Made by a program: the position numbers and the translations under genes
Origin: an uncultured Eubacteriales bacterium
Lineage (GTDB): Bacteria; Bacillota; Clostridia; Monoglobales; Firm-18
Direction of reading: 5' to 3'
NCBI GenBank assembly: GCA_905210885.1
Contig: CAJLYO010000033.1
Location: 1-11,480 of the forward strand
DNA length: 11,480 nucleotides
In this document: in pieces, positions 1-6,643 of the stretch
How the letters are laid out: the number at the start of each line of letters is the position of its first letter
Position numbering within the stretch: the stretch's first letter is position 1
Notes under the pieces: generated by a model
Database searches by the model: none
What the model saw: the letters and a program-made list of their open reading frames with translations, nothing else
Told to the model about the DNA's origin: nothing

Positions 1-438
1 CTCAAATGTCGCTAAATACAATGCTTTCAAAAGTGCGGTATCGCTTGGAAATACGTTTCTCTGGCTGTTTAACCGGCGCAGCACACTGTTGAGACTTTCT
101 ATTGCGTTGGTTGTGTACATAACCTTTTTCGATGAATTTGTTCTGTTCCATATGTATAAGTCAAGCAGATACAGTTTCGTATTATTTAAAATTGAATTTT
201 GTATGCAACTTTGAATACAAATGTTAAGGAGCTTATCAATATAAGCAGAAAAAGTACTACAGGCACCTAAATCATTGACTAAAGAGGCGGAATGTTGTTC
301 TAATTGATAGCCGTCCTTAGAATAATCTTTAATATTAAAATATGGCGGCGATGTGACGATCAAATCAATGCTGTTATCATTAATTTCTTCCATTTTAGTT
401 GATGATTTATAATAAACGCGATCCATGAAAAGTCTCAT
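1..438 (-). pseudogene. Chimeric relic: DNA methyltransferase N-terminus fused in frame to IS256-type transposase C-terminus
   Basis: The minus strand is open from an ATG at 438-436 to the left edge, 146 codons, and continues beyond it. Residues 1-105 resemble a site-specific N4-cytosine/N6-adenine DNA methyltransferase. IVTSPPYFNIKDYS (27-40) holds the catalytic motif IV TSPPY, and YIWNRTNSSKK (95-105) is a segment I recall from the same family. From about residue 106 the text becomes VMYTTNAIESLNSVLRR and then FPSDTALLKALYLATFE, the conserved C-terminal region of IS256/Mutator transposases. The switch is near nt 118-129. The methyltransferase part also seems to lack about 40 residues after YIDKLLN, where the VLKPNGKL-type strand normally lies. 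The product should be inactive as either enzyme: it lacks the rest of the methyltransferase and most of the transposase DDE domain. The start could instead be the second ATG (residue 5, MDRVYYKSS). Family assignment is from motif memory; the fusion itself is read directly from the sequence. Confidence 0.75.
198..221. repeat. 7-bp inverted repeat at the inferred internal deletion of the methyltransferase
   Basis: TTTGTAT (198-204) and ATACAAA (215-221) are perfect inverted arms around a 10-bp loop. The repeat sits where the methyltransferase reading jumps from YIDKLLN to the QNSILNNT segment, so it may mark the deletion endpoint. It could also be chance in AT-rich DNA. Confidence 0.35.
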
Positions 439-463
439 TATTATGCACTGTGATATAGTATAT

Positions 464-490
464 ATTATACCATAAATCAGAAATTGTCAA
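464..490 (-). promoter_or_regulatory. Sigma-A-type promoter for the methyltransferase relic
   Basis: On the minus strand TTGACA (490-485) is followed after 15 bp by TATAAT (469-464). The -10 box is preceded by TGG, giving an extended -10. Both boxes are perfect consensus, but the spacer is 2 bp short of the optimum. The -10 lies about 26 bp upstream of the ATG at 438, so the relic may still be transcribed. Confidence 0.55.
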
Positions 491-540
491 TAAAAACCGA
501 ATTGCACGAGATAAATTGGATATCCGGCATGCATTGTACA

Positions 541-579
541 AATAAAATCCGAGTCGCTGTGTTATGCACAGCGGCTCGG
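541..579 (-). terminator. Rho-independent terminator after the GNAT gene
   Basis: Arms 549-561 and 567-579 form a 13-bp GC-rich stem with one imperfect pair and a 5-nt loop (562-566). Read on the minus strand the stem is followed by ATTTTATT (548-541). It begins 14 bp after the GNAT stop codon and separates that gene from the relic at 1-438. Confidence 0.75.
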
Positions 580-593
580 ACCGGTTTGGTGTT

Positions 594-1220
594 TTAGAAA
601 AGCTGTCCCGGAAGTTTTAATTTTTCTTTTTCGGGGAATTTTTTATCGAATTTTTCTACGCTTTCTTCGCTGACATAATAGATGTCTGGCGTTTTATACA
701 CGCCGGTGATGCCGTCAAGGCAGCCCGGAACCAGTTCTTTACACAAAAAGAACGGTGCATCGTCGCCGTCCGGCACACCGTGATAGCGTATTCCGAATGT
801 GCTTGCGGTTTTAAAGCCGCTTTTGCCGTAAAAGTCGATATTTCCTTCAAAGCATACTGCCGTGAACCCCAATTCTTTTGCCTTTTCAAGGGAATAATCC
901 AAAAGGATTTTTCCGTAGCCGTGTCTTTTAAGCCGTGGCGTTATGCAAATCGGACCCATTGTCAAAATCGGAATGTCTTTTCCGTCATCTGCTTTTATTA
1001 AAGCTTTTACAAAAACATTCTGACCGATAATTTCTCCGTCCTTTTCCATAACAAAGTCAAGCTCCGGGATAAAGTCCGGGTCATTTCTCAAAAGGCTTAG
1101 AACATAGTGTTCATAACAGCCGGGGCGGTACACGTTCCAAAAGGACTCGCGAACCAGGTTTTCCGTTTCGGGATAGTCTTCTTTTCTTTCCAAACGAATT
1201 AAATAGTCATTTTTAATCAT
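594..1220 (-). CDS. GNAT family N-acetyltransferase (YhbS-like)
   Basis: This is a cytosolic acetyl-CoA-dependent acyltransferase of 208 residues; the substrate is unknown. GNAT motif A is visible as ICITPRLKRHGYGKILL (91-107), with the R/K-x-x-G-x-G type pyrophosphate loop at R99-H-G101-Y-G103. Motif B is FYGKSGFK (130-137), the usual tyrosine-containing FYxKxGF segment. The N-terminus (YLIRLERKEDYPETENL) is the typical first strand and helix of the fold. The start is the ATG at 1220 because AGGAGG (1235-1230) lies 9 nt upstream. A longer reading to 1310 would place this ribosome site and a hairpin inside the coding region. The gene lies downstream of the histidine kinase on the same strand with a 177-bp gap, so it may be cotranscribed or have its own weak promoter. 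A terminator follows. The C-terminal third (about 150-208) is poorly conserved in GNAT proteins and gives no hint of substrate. Confidence 0.88.
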   Translation of the reverse strand: MIKNDYLIRLERKEDYPETENLVRESFWNVYRPGCYEHYVLSLLRNDPDFIPELDFVMEKDGEIIGQNVFVKALIKADDGKDIPILTMGPICITPRLKRHGYGKILLDYSLEKAKELGFTAVCFEGNIDFYGKSGFKTASTFGIRYHGVPDGDDAPFFLCKELVPGCLDGITGVYKTPDIYYVSEESVEKFDKKFPEKEKLKLPGQLF

Positions 1221-1247
1221 TATTTTTTTCCTCCTGATAATTGTTGA

Positions 1248-1313
1248 CTGCAATATTTGGGAGGCTTGTGCGGAAATTGTATTTGCACTAACCTCCCGGT
1301 CAGGCTGCAATAT
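1248..1313. repeat. Hairpin-forming 48-bp segment flanked by perfect 9-bp direct repeats
   Basis: CTGCAATAT occurs at 1248-1256 and again at 1305-1313. Between them lies an imperfect palindrome: GGGAGG (1259-1264) pairs with CCTCCC (1292-1297), and inside it GTGC (1268-1271) pairs with GCAC (1285-1288). The arrangement resembles a tiny insertion with a target duplication, or an RNA hairpin in the GNAT leader. The segment lies in the 177-bp gap between the kinase and GNAT genes. Confidence 0.45.
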
Positions 1314-1397
1314 CCGAGGTGTTGTTTTTCTTCAAACAGCAATCTCCTTAAAATAATAAAATATATAATCAAGCACAGGTTTCCCCGGCATGATTTC

Positions 1398-2681
1398 CTA
1401 AATTGATATTACAATACGCGCTTTGAATATATTGTTTTCCCATTCAAAGGAACAGCTGCCGTTGTAGCGGCCCGCTATTGCATTTATGCTTTTTATGCCG
1501 AAACCGTGACCGTCGGCAGTGTTAACCGGAAGCCCGGCATCAGCGGTTATTGTGCCGTTATAGGGGTTTGAAACCGATATAAGCAGCTTGTTTTTCTTAA
1601 CGGCAATAAAAGCTTTTACCTCTTTTTCAACCAAGCTGTCACACTGCGCCGCGGCGGTAACCGCATTTTCGAGTGTGTTTGATAAAACCGCACTCAGGTC
1701 GACATCGGGTATATTTATTTTTTTCGGTACTTCCGCACGGCAGTCAAGGCTTACGCCGCTTTCCTTTGCTTTAAGGGCAAAGTATGAAAGCGTAATATTT
1801 ACAATATTGTTTGCCGTGTAAAAAACGGGCGTTACCTTGCTTATTTTTTCACGTATCTGTCTTATGTATTTCGCTGCGCCGTCGATATCCCTGTTTTCAA
1901 GGAATGTTGAAATAACGTTAAAATGATGGCGCATGTCGTGCCTGAAAACTGCGTTTTGTTCGTCTATAAGCCGCATTGCCGTCATTTCCGTTTCGGCTTG
2001 CTTAAGTTCCTGGGCAAGCGCCGATTTTTCAAATTCCGTGCGGCTTCTCCTTTGCACTTCGTCATTGTAAAGTGATATAAAGCCTATGTAAAAAAGTATG
2101 CATACCGTGGGCAGAGCCTCCGCAACGGCATAGCCGCCGGAGTACAGAAGGTTTGTGTATATGGCGGTTGCGTAGTCAAATATATAGTATGCAACAGGCA
2201 CAATTCCGAAAAGCACCATTGTGCGCTTTGAGTAAACCATAGCTGTGTACACGAATTTTGAAAAATACCGGTACAGAAAAACAAATATCGCAACAATCGA
2301 TATCGTATAAGTTACCGCGGCGGCAGCGGAGGAAGAAGTAAGCATTGATACTGCCATTGATATCCAGCGCGGAAACTGACAGCATGAATATGCCGTGCAC
2401 ACGCTTACCACCGCAACGCCGATTTTTCTTTTCAGGGCAATTACCAAAAATAAAACAAGAGGGATATGCACCAACAGCGGATATATTTTTTTCGCAAACT
2501 CAACGCCTAAGGCAAATTGACACGGAATTTGAAACAGTACGAAAGCTGCAAGCAAAAGGGCACAGATGCGTTTTTGTTTTGCATCGCTGCAGCCGCCGGA
2601 AAATGCGACGCTTAATAAAAAGCCGTATACCGTAACAAGACCGTAGTTTATTAAGCCGAGCATATCAATAAGCCGTGCCAT
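1398..2681 (-). CDS. HPK10/AgrC-like membrane sensor histidine kinase, orphan
   Basis: This is a 427-residue sensor kinase. Residues 1-205 hold about six hydrophobic membrane segments (for example 40-60, 66-83, 123-140, 155-173, 187-204). A short coiled linker follows (about 206-243). The H-box is FRHDMRHHFN (246-255), with H248 as the likely phosphoacceptor. The N-box is SNTLENAV (334-341), and the G-box is DGHGFGIKSI (390-399) of the GHKL ATPase fold. This H-box pattern is typical of HPK10 kinases such as AgrC, which usually phosphorylate LytTR-type response regulators. No response regulator is present in the window, so the partner must be elsewhere. The ATG at 2681 is chosen because GGGAGGG (2694-2688) lies 6 nt upstream and the promoter at 2704-2732 overlaps any longer reading. 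The gene is divergent from mglB, which suggests but does not prove sugar-linked signalling. Confidence 0.85.
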   Translation of the reverse strand: MARLIDMLGLINYGLVTVYGFLLSVAFSGGCSDAKQKRICALLLAAFVLFQIPCQFALGVEFAKKIYPLLVHIPLVLFLVIALKRKIGVAVVSVCTAYSCCQFPRWISMAVSMLTSSSAAAAVTYTISIVAIFVFLYRYFSKFVYTAMVYSKRTMVLFGIVPVAYYIFDYATAIYTNLLYSGGYAVAEALPTVCILFYIGFISLYNDEVQRRSRTEFEKSALAQELKQAETEMTAMRLIDEQNAVFRHDMRHHFNVISTFLENRDIDGAAKYIRQIREKISKVTPVFYTANNIVNITLSYFALKAKESGVSLDCRAEVPKKINIPDVDLSAVLSNTLENAVTAAAQCDSLVEKEVKAFIAVKKNKLLISVSNPYNGTITADAGLPVNTADGHGFGIKSINAIAGRYNGSCSFEWENNIFKARIVISI

Positions 2682-2703
2682 TACTTTCCCTCCCTGTCTA
2701 TAC

Positions 2704-2732
2704 ATTCTACCATACATGATTTTAAAATGCAA
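2704..2732 (-). promoter_or_regulatory. Promoter of the histidine kinase
   Basis: On the minus strand TTGCAT (2732-2727), a 17-bp spacer, then TAGAAT (2709-2704) preceded by TGG (extended -10). Initiation would fall about 15 nt upstream of the ATG at 2681, leaving just room for the ribosome site. It shares a 160-bp divergent region with mglB. Confidence 0.55.
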
Positions 2733-2772
2733 ATAATTTTTTCATGATTATTGTATTAAATGAAATTATTAA

Positions 2773-2802
2773 CTGAAAGAAATTTTTTTAAATGATTATA
2801 CT
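2773..2802 (+). promoter_or_regulatory. Candidate promoter of mglBAC
   Basis: TATACT (2797-2802) is a good -10 box. The best -35 is CTGAAA (2773-2778), 4 of 6 matches with an 18-bp spacer. The weak -35 would fit an activator-dependent promoter. No clear operator or cre site was seen. Confidence 0.4.
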
Positions 2803-2841
2803 ACTTTTGTAAAGAAAATGAAAAACAGGAGGAGTATATTT

Positions 2842-3912
2842 ATGAAAAAGCTTTTATGCGCCGTGATGTCGGCGGCGGTGCTTGTTTCGCTGTCCGCATG
2901 CGGTGAAAAAACCAAAAACGACAGGGCGGACGTTCATGTATTTTATTACACCTACAGCGATACTTATATTTCAAACGTGCGTGCGTCCCTTGACAGGGAG
3001 CTTTCGTCCGCAGGTATAAGCTATCAGGATTATGACGGCAACGGAAATCAGACCACACAGACCGAGCAGGTTCAGACAGCGGTTACAAAGGGTGCCAAGG
3101 TTATTGCCGTAAATATAGTAAACACAGGTTCCGACGACGCAGCGGAGGGTATTATATCCATTGCAAAAACTGCCGGAATACCTGTTGTGTTTTTTAACCG
3201 CGAGGTTTCCGACAATATTGTAAACAGCTATGATAAGTGTGCATTCGTGGGCACGGACGCAGCAGAGGCAGGACACATGCAGGGTGAAATGATAGGGGAA
3301 TATGTTGCAAAGAACTTTGACGCGGTGGATAAAAACAAAGACGGAAAAATTTCATATATACTTTTTAAGGGCGAGGAAGGCAACAACGAGGCAATATACA
3401 GAACTCAGTATGCCGTAGAAGATGCCGACAAGGTTTTAAAGGCGGAGGGCAAGCCGGCACTTTCGTTCTATGACGGTTCAAATCCAAATAAATATCTTGT
3501 GGATAAAAACGGTCAGTGGTCCGCAGCTGCCGCAAACGAGTATATGACAACCGCCCTTACGTCCTATAATGAGGCGAACAATAACATGATTGAGCTTGTA
3601 ATATGCAACAATGACGGCATGGCAGAAGGTGCGGTAACCGCCCTTAATACCGCCGGATACAACCTGGGCAGCGAGTCAAAAAGCATACCGGTTTTCGGCG
3701 TTGACGCAACAGACGCGGCAAAGTCCCTTATTGCGGACAAAAAAATGACCGGAACAATAAAGCAGGACGCAGAGGGTATGGCAAAAACCATAATGACTCT
3801 GTCGAAAAATACAATTGACGGCAAAGACCTTCTTGAGGGAACGGAAAAGCTTAATATAGATAAAAACGCGGCAAAAATCCGCATAGCGTACTCAAAATAT
3901 CTTGGCGAATAG
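2842..3912 (+). CDS. mglB: Galactose/glucose-type sugar-binding lipoprotein (MglB family)
   Basis: This is the extracytoplasmic binding protein of the adjacent CUT2-type importer, 356 residues. It begins with a lipoprotein signal (MKKLLCAVMSAAVLVSLSAC) with lipobox L17-S-A-C20, so it is anchored to the outer membrane face. Periplasmic-binding-protein fold type I motifs follow: PVVFFNRE (114-121), ICNNDGMAEGAV (254-265) and VFGVDATDA (284-292). DKNKDGKI (163-170) matches the EF-hand-like calcium loop of E. coli MglB (DLNKDGQI). Compared with E. coli MglB, pocket positions D14, N91, R158, W183 and D236 seem kept (here D40, N119, R187, W226, D288). F16 is Y42, H152 and D154 appear as N181 and E183, and N256 as Q308, so the sugar may differ from galactose/glucose. 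The ATG at 2842 has AGGAGG (2827-2832) 9 nt upstream; an earlier ATG at 2818 lacks a ribosome site and would displace the signal peptide. mglA starts 17 bp after the stop. Confidence 0.9.
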   Translation: MKKLLCAVMSAAVLVSLSACGEKTKNDRADVHVFYYTYSDTYISNVRASLDRELSSAGISYQDYDGNGNQTTQTEQVQTAVTKGAKVIAVNIVNTGSDDAAEGIISIAKTAGIPVVFFNREVSDNIVNSYDKCAFVGTDAAEAGHMQGEMIGEYVAKNFDAVDKNKDGKISYILFKGEEGNNEAIYRTQYAVEDADKVLKAEGKPALSFYDGSNPNKYLVDKNGQWSAAAANEYMTTALTSYNEANNNMIELVICNNDGMAEGAVTALNTAGYNLGSESKSIPVFGVDATDAAKSLIADKKMTGTIKQDAEGMAKTIMTLSKNTIDGKDLLEGTEKLNIDKNAAKIRIAYSKYLGE

Positions 3913-3929
3913 TGCCGGGAGGGCAGCAT

Positions 3930-5426
3930 ATGAATGACATTTTGCTTGAAATGAAGGGTATTTGCAAGGAATTTCCCGGTGTTAAGGCGCTGAACAATGT
4001 GTCGCTGACTGTTCGCCGCGGAACCGTTCATGCTCTGATGGGTGAAAACGGTGCCGGAAAATCTACGCTTATGAAGTGCCTTTTCGGTATTTACAACAAG
4101 GACTCGGGCGAAATTTTCCTTGACGGAAAGCCGGTTTCCTTTAAAAATTCAAAGGACGCCCTCGAAAATGGCGTGGCTATGGTTCATCAGGAGCTTAATC
4201 AGGCGCTTAAGCGAAGCGTTATGGATAATTTGTGGCTTGGCAGATACCCCACCGTTATGAATGTTTTTATTTCGGAAAAGAAAATGTACAACGACACAAA
4301 AGAGATTTTTAAAACCTTAAACATTAACGTGGACCCGTACAGAATTATGAGCACCATGCCGGTATCTCAGCGGCAGATGGTTGAAATCGCAAAGGCGGTT
4401 TCGTATGAGTCAAAAATAATCGTGTTTGACGAGCCTACCTCATCTCTTACCGAACAGGAGGCACAGCAGCTTTTTGACATAATTGATATGTTAAAGAAAA
4501 AGGGCTGCGGCATTATTTATATATCCCATAAAATGGAGGAAATACTCCGTATTTCCGACGATGTGACCGTAATGCGCGACGGGACCCACGTAGCAACCGA
4601 ACGGGCGGAAAACCTTACGATGGAAAAAATAATAAAGCTTATGGTAGGGCGCGATTTAACAAACAGGTTTCCGCCGAAGGAGTCAAAGCCCGGTGAGGTT
4701 GTGCTGGAGGTGGAGGGCTTGTCGTCAAAGTATTCGAGTGTAACAGATGTCTCATTTAAGGTAAGGCGCGGAGAAATTGTTGGTATAGCCGGGCTTGCCG
4801 GCTCGGGCAGAACAGAAGTTTTGGAAAACATTTTCGGCATAGCCGCGCGAAAAAGCGGAGTTATAAAGCTTGACGGCAGGGAAGTGAAAAATAAAAATCC
4901 TGCGGACGCAATTAAAAACGGATTTGCGCTTTTAACGGAGGAGCGCCGCGCCGACGGTATTTTCGGCATACTGGATATTACGGACAACACCGTTATTTCA
5001 AGTCTTAAAAGCTATATGAAGGGCCATTTGTATTTAAGCGGAAAGAAAATGGAGGAGGATACCGACTGGGCAATCAAGGCTATGCGTATAAAAACACCGT
5101 CGCGGAAAACGAAAATACGGACTCTTTCCGGCGGTAATCAGCAAAAGGTAATCTTGGGAAGGTGGCTTCTTACAAAGCCGGAAGTTCTGCTTTTGGACGA
5201 GCCTACACGCGGTATAGATGTGGGCGCAAAATATGAAATATATCAGCTTATAACCGACCTTGCCAAAAGCGGGAAGTCGGTGATTGTAGTTTCGTCCGAA
5301 ATGCCGGAGCTTTTGGGCATATGCGACAGAATACTGGTGATGTCGGGCGGTCGTCTTGCCGGTGAGCTTGACGGAAACGGCGCCTCACAGGAGGATATAA
5401 TGACCCTTGCGGCAAAATACGTTTAA
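3930..5426 (+). CDS. mglA: Sugar ABC transporter ATP-binding protein with two ATPase domains (MglA family)
   Basis: This is the cytoplasmic ATPase that powers the MglBAC importer, 498 residues with tandem nucleotide-binding domains as in MglA/RbsA/AraG. Domain 1: Walker A GENGAGKST (38-46), Q-loop glutamine in MVHQELN (Q87), a divergent signature PVSQRQMVEIAKA (144-156), Walker B IIVFDEPTSSLT (163-174), H-loop H200. Domain 2: a degenerate Walker A GLAGSGRT (288-295), canonical signature LSGGNQQ (399-405), Walker B VLLLDEPTRGID (419-430). A degenerate second P-loop is normal in this family. The ATG at 3930 follows GGGAGGG (3917-3923) at 6 nt. A GTG at 3912 overlaps the mglB stop but has no ribosome site of its own. 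Length matches the family (about 500). It lies in a tight operon, 17 bp after mglB and 14 bp before mglC. Confidence 0.93.
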   Translation: MNDILLEMKGICKEFPGVKALNNVSLTVRRGTVHALMGENGAGKSTLMKCLFGIYNKDSGEIFLDGKPVSFKNSKDALENGVAMVHQELNQALKRSVMDNLWLGRYPTVMNVFISEKKMYNDTKEIFKTLNINVDPYRIMSTMPVSQRQMVEIAKAVSYESKIIVFDEPTSSLTEQEAQQLFDIIDMLKKKGCGIIYISHKMEEILRISDDVTVMRDGTHVATERAENLTMEKIIKLMVGRDLTNRFPPKESKPGEVVLEVEGLSSKYSSVTDVSFKVRRGEIVGIAGLAGSGRTEVLENIFGIAARKSGVIKLDGREVKNKNPADAIKNGFALLTEERRADGIFGILDITDNTVISSLKSYMKGHLYLSGKKMEEDTDWAIKAMRIKTPSRKTKIRTLSGGNQQKVILGRWLLTKPEVLLLDEPTRGIDVGAKYEIYQLITDLAKSGKSVIVVSSEMPELLGICDRILVMSGGRLAGELDGNGASQEDIMTLAAKYV

Positions 5427-5440
5427 AGGAGAAGGTTTGT

Positions 5441-6508
5441 ATGGCAAAATTTAATTTTAAGGCGCAGTATGCCGATTTTAAGGCGCTTGACAAAAAGGAA
5501 CGCCGCGCGGTTATAAGCGAAGGACTTATCGACAACTCTCTTTATATATTTATGGTGATAGCAATTATTGTTATAGAGATAATAAGTCCGCGGTTTTTGT
5601 CCGTTCCGTCAATAGTTAACATAATATCACTTTCTGCGGCGAACCTGCCCATTGCTCTCGGCATAGCCGGCTGTATTATTTTAACGGGAACAGACCTTTC
5701 CGCAGGAAGAATTGTGGGCGTTGTGGCGTGCGTTTCGGCATCGCTTTTACAGGCAAGCGGTTATGCAAACAAAATGTTTGCCGGGATTGACACTCAGCCT
5801 GTTATTCTTGTGCTTCTGATTTCCCTGGCAATCGGTGCTCTTGTGGGATTTATCAACGGTTTTTGCACGGCAAAATTTAATCTGCACCCGTTTATAGTAA
5901 CACTTTCCACACAGCTTATAGTGTACGGCTTTTTGCTTATGTATCTGATGATAGGCACCAACAACGGTCAGTCCATTTCCGGGCTTGACAGCTCGTATAC
6001 CAATTTTATAAAAGGCAGCAAAACTACGGTTTTTAACACGCCCATACCGAATTTTGTTTGGTATTCCGCGCTGATAACGGTTATAATGTGGTTTGTGTGG
6101 AACAAAACCACATTCGGAAAAAACATGTTTGCGGTGGGCTCAAATCCCGATGCGGCAAATGTTTCCGGCGTTAATGTTACAAAAACGATTATAGCGGTAT
6201 TTACCCTTGCCGGGGTTATGTACGGCGTAACAGGCTTTATAGAGGCGGCGCGCATAGGTTCAAACAGCGCGGCGACCGGGCTGAATTACGAACTTGACGC
6301 AATTGCCGCCTGCGTTATAGGCGGAGTGTCCTTCGTGGGCGGCATAGGTAAAATCAGCGGTGTAATTATCGGCGTTGTCCTGCTTAGAATAATATTTGTA
6401 GGTTTGCAGTTTGTGGGAATTGACGCAAACATGCAGTATGTAATAAAAGGACTTATAATTCTTATTGCATGCGCAATAGATATGAGAAAATATCTTGTAA
6501 GAAAATAA
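5441..6508 (+). CDS. mglC: Sugar ABC transporter permease (MglC family)
   Basis: This is the membrane component of the MglBAC importer, 355 residues of the BPD_transp_2 type. About nine to ten hydrophobic segments are visible, beginning at 33-50 and ending at 335-346. Family motifs include IALGIAGCIILTGTDLSAG (71-89), a conserved loop typical of MglC/RbsC; GFINGFCTAKFNLHPFIVTL (136-155); and FAVGSNPDAANVSGVNV (230-246), the cytoplasmic loop thought to contact the ATPase. It probably works as a homodimer with one MglA. AGGAG (5427-5431) lies 9 nt before the ATG. The N-terminal tail of about 30 polar residues (many K, D, R) makes the protein slightly longer than E. coli MglC. It is the last gene of the operon; a strong hairpin begins 3 bp after the stop. 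Confidence 0.92.
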   Translation: MAKFNFKAQYADFKALDKKERRAVISEGLIDNSLYIFMVIAIIVIEIISPRFLSVPSIVNIISLSAANLPIALGIAGCIILTGTDLSAGRIVGVVACVSASLLQASGYANKMFAGIDTQPVILVLLISLAIGALVGFINGFCTAKFNLHPFIVTLSTQLIVYGFLLMYLMIGTNNGQSISGLDSSYTNFIKGSKTTVFNTPIPNFVWYSALITVIMWFVWNKTTFGKNMFAVGSNPDAANVSGVNVTKTIIAVFTLAGVMYGVTGFIEAARIGSNSAATGLNYELDAIAACVIGGVSFVGGIGKISGVIIGVVLLRIIFVGLQFVGIDANMQYVIKGLIILIACAIDMRKYLVRK

Positions 6509-6511
6509 ATA

Positions 6512-6542
6512 ACCCGGAGGCGGATATAATCTGCCTCCGGGT
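6512..6542. terminator. Hairpin terminator between convergent mglC and the AraC-type regulator
   Basis: Arms 6512-6524 and 6530-6542 form a 13-bp stem (12 Watson-Crick pairs and one G-U) with loop TATAA. On the plus strand AAAATATATTTATT follows, poor in T. On the minus strand TTATTTATTTT follows, a better tail. It probably serves both directions. Confidence 0.7.
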
Positions 6543-6643
6543 AAAATATATTTATTCGGTCATGCGCTCAATACGGACGCCGGATGTTTTCCTCTCAAAT
6601 AACAAGCTTATATTATTTGCCGATAGTTGAAAAAAATTAATAT

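Noticed and set aside
1..438. Intact IS256 element or intact restriction-modification gene at the left edge
   Set aside because: No terminal inverted repeat is seen, and both parental protein domains are partial, so neither can be called intact.
2682..2732. Longer start for the histidine kinase at 2732
   Set aside because: It overlaps the kinase promoter and ribosome site; the ATG at 2681 has GGGAGGG at 6 nt.
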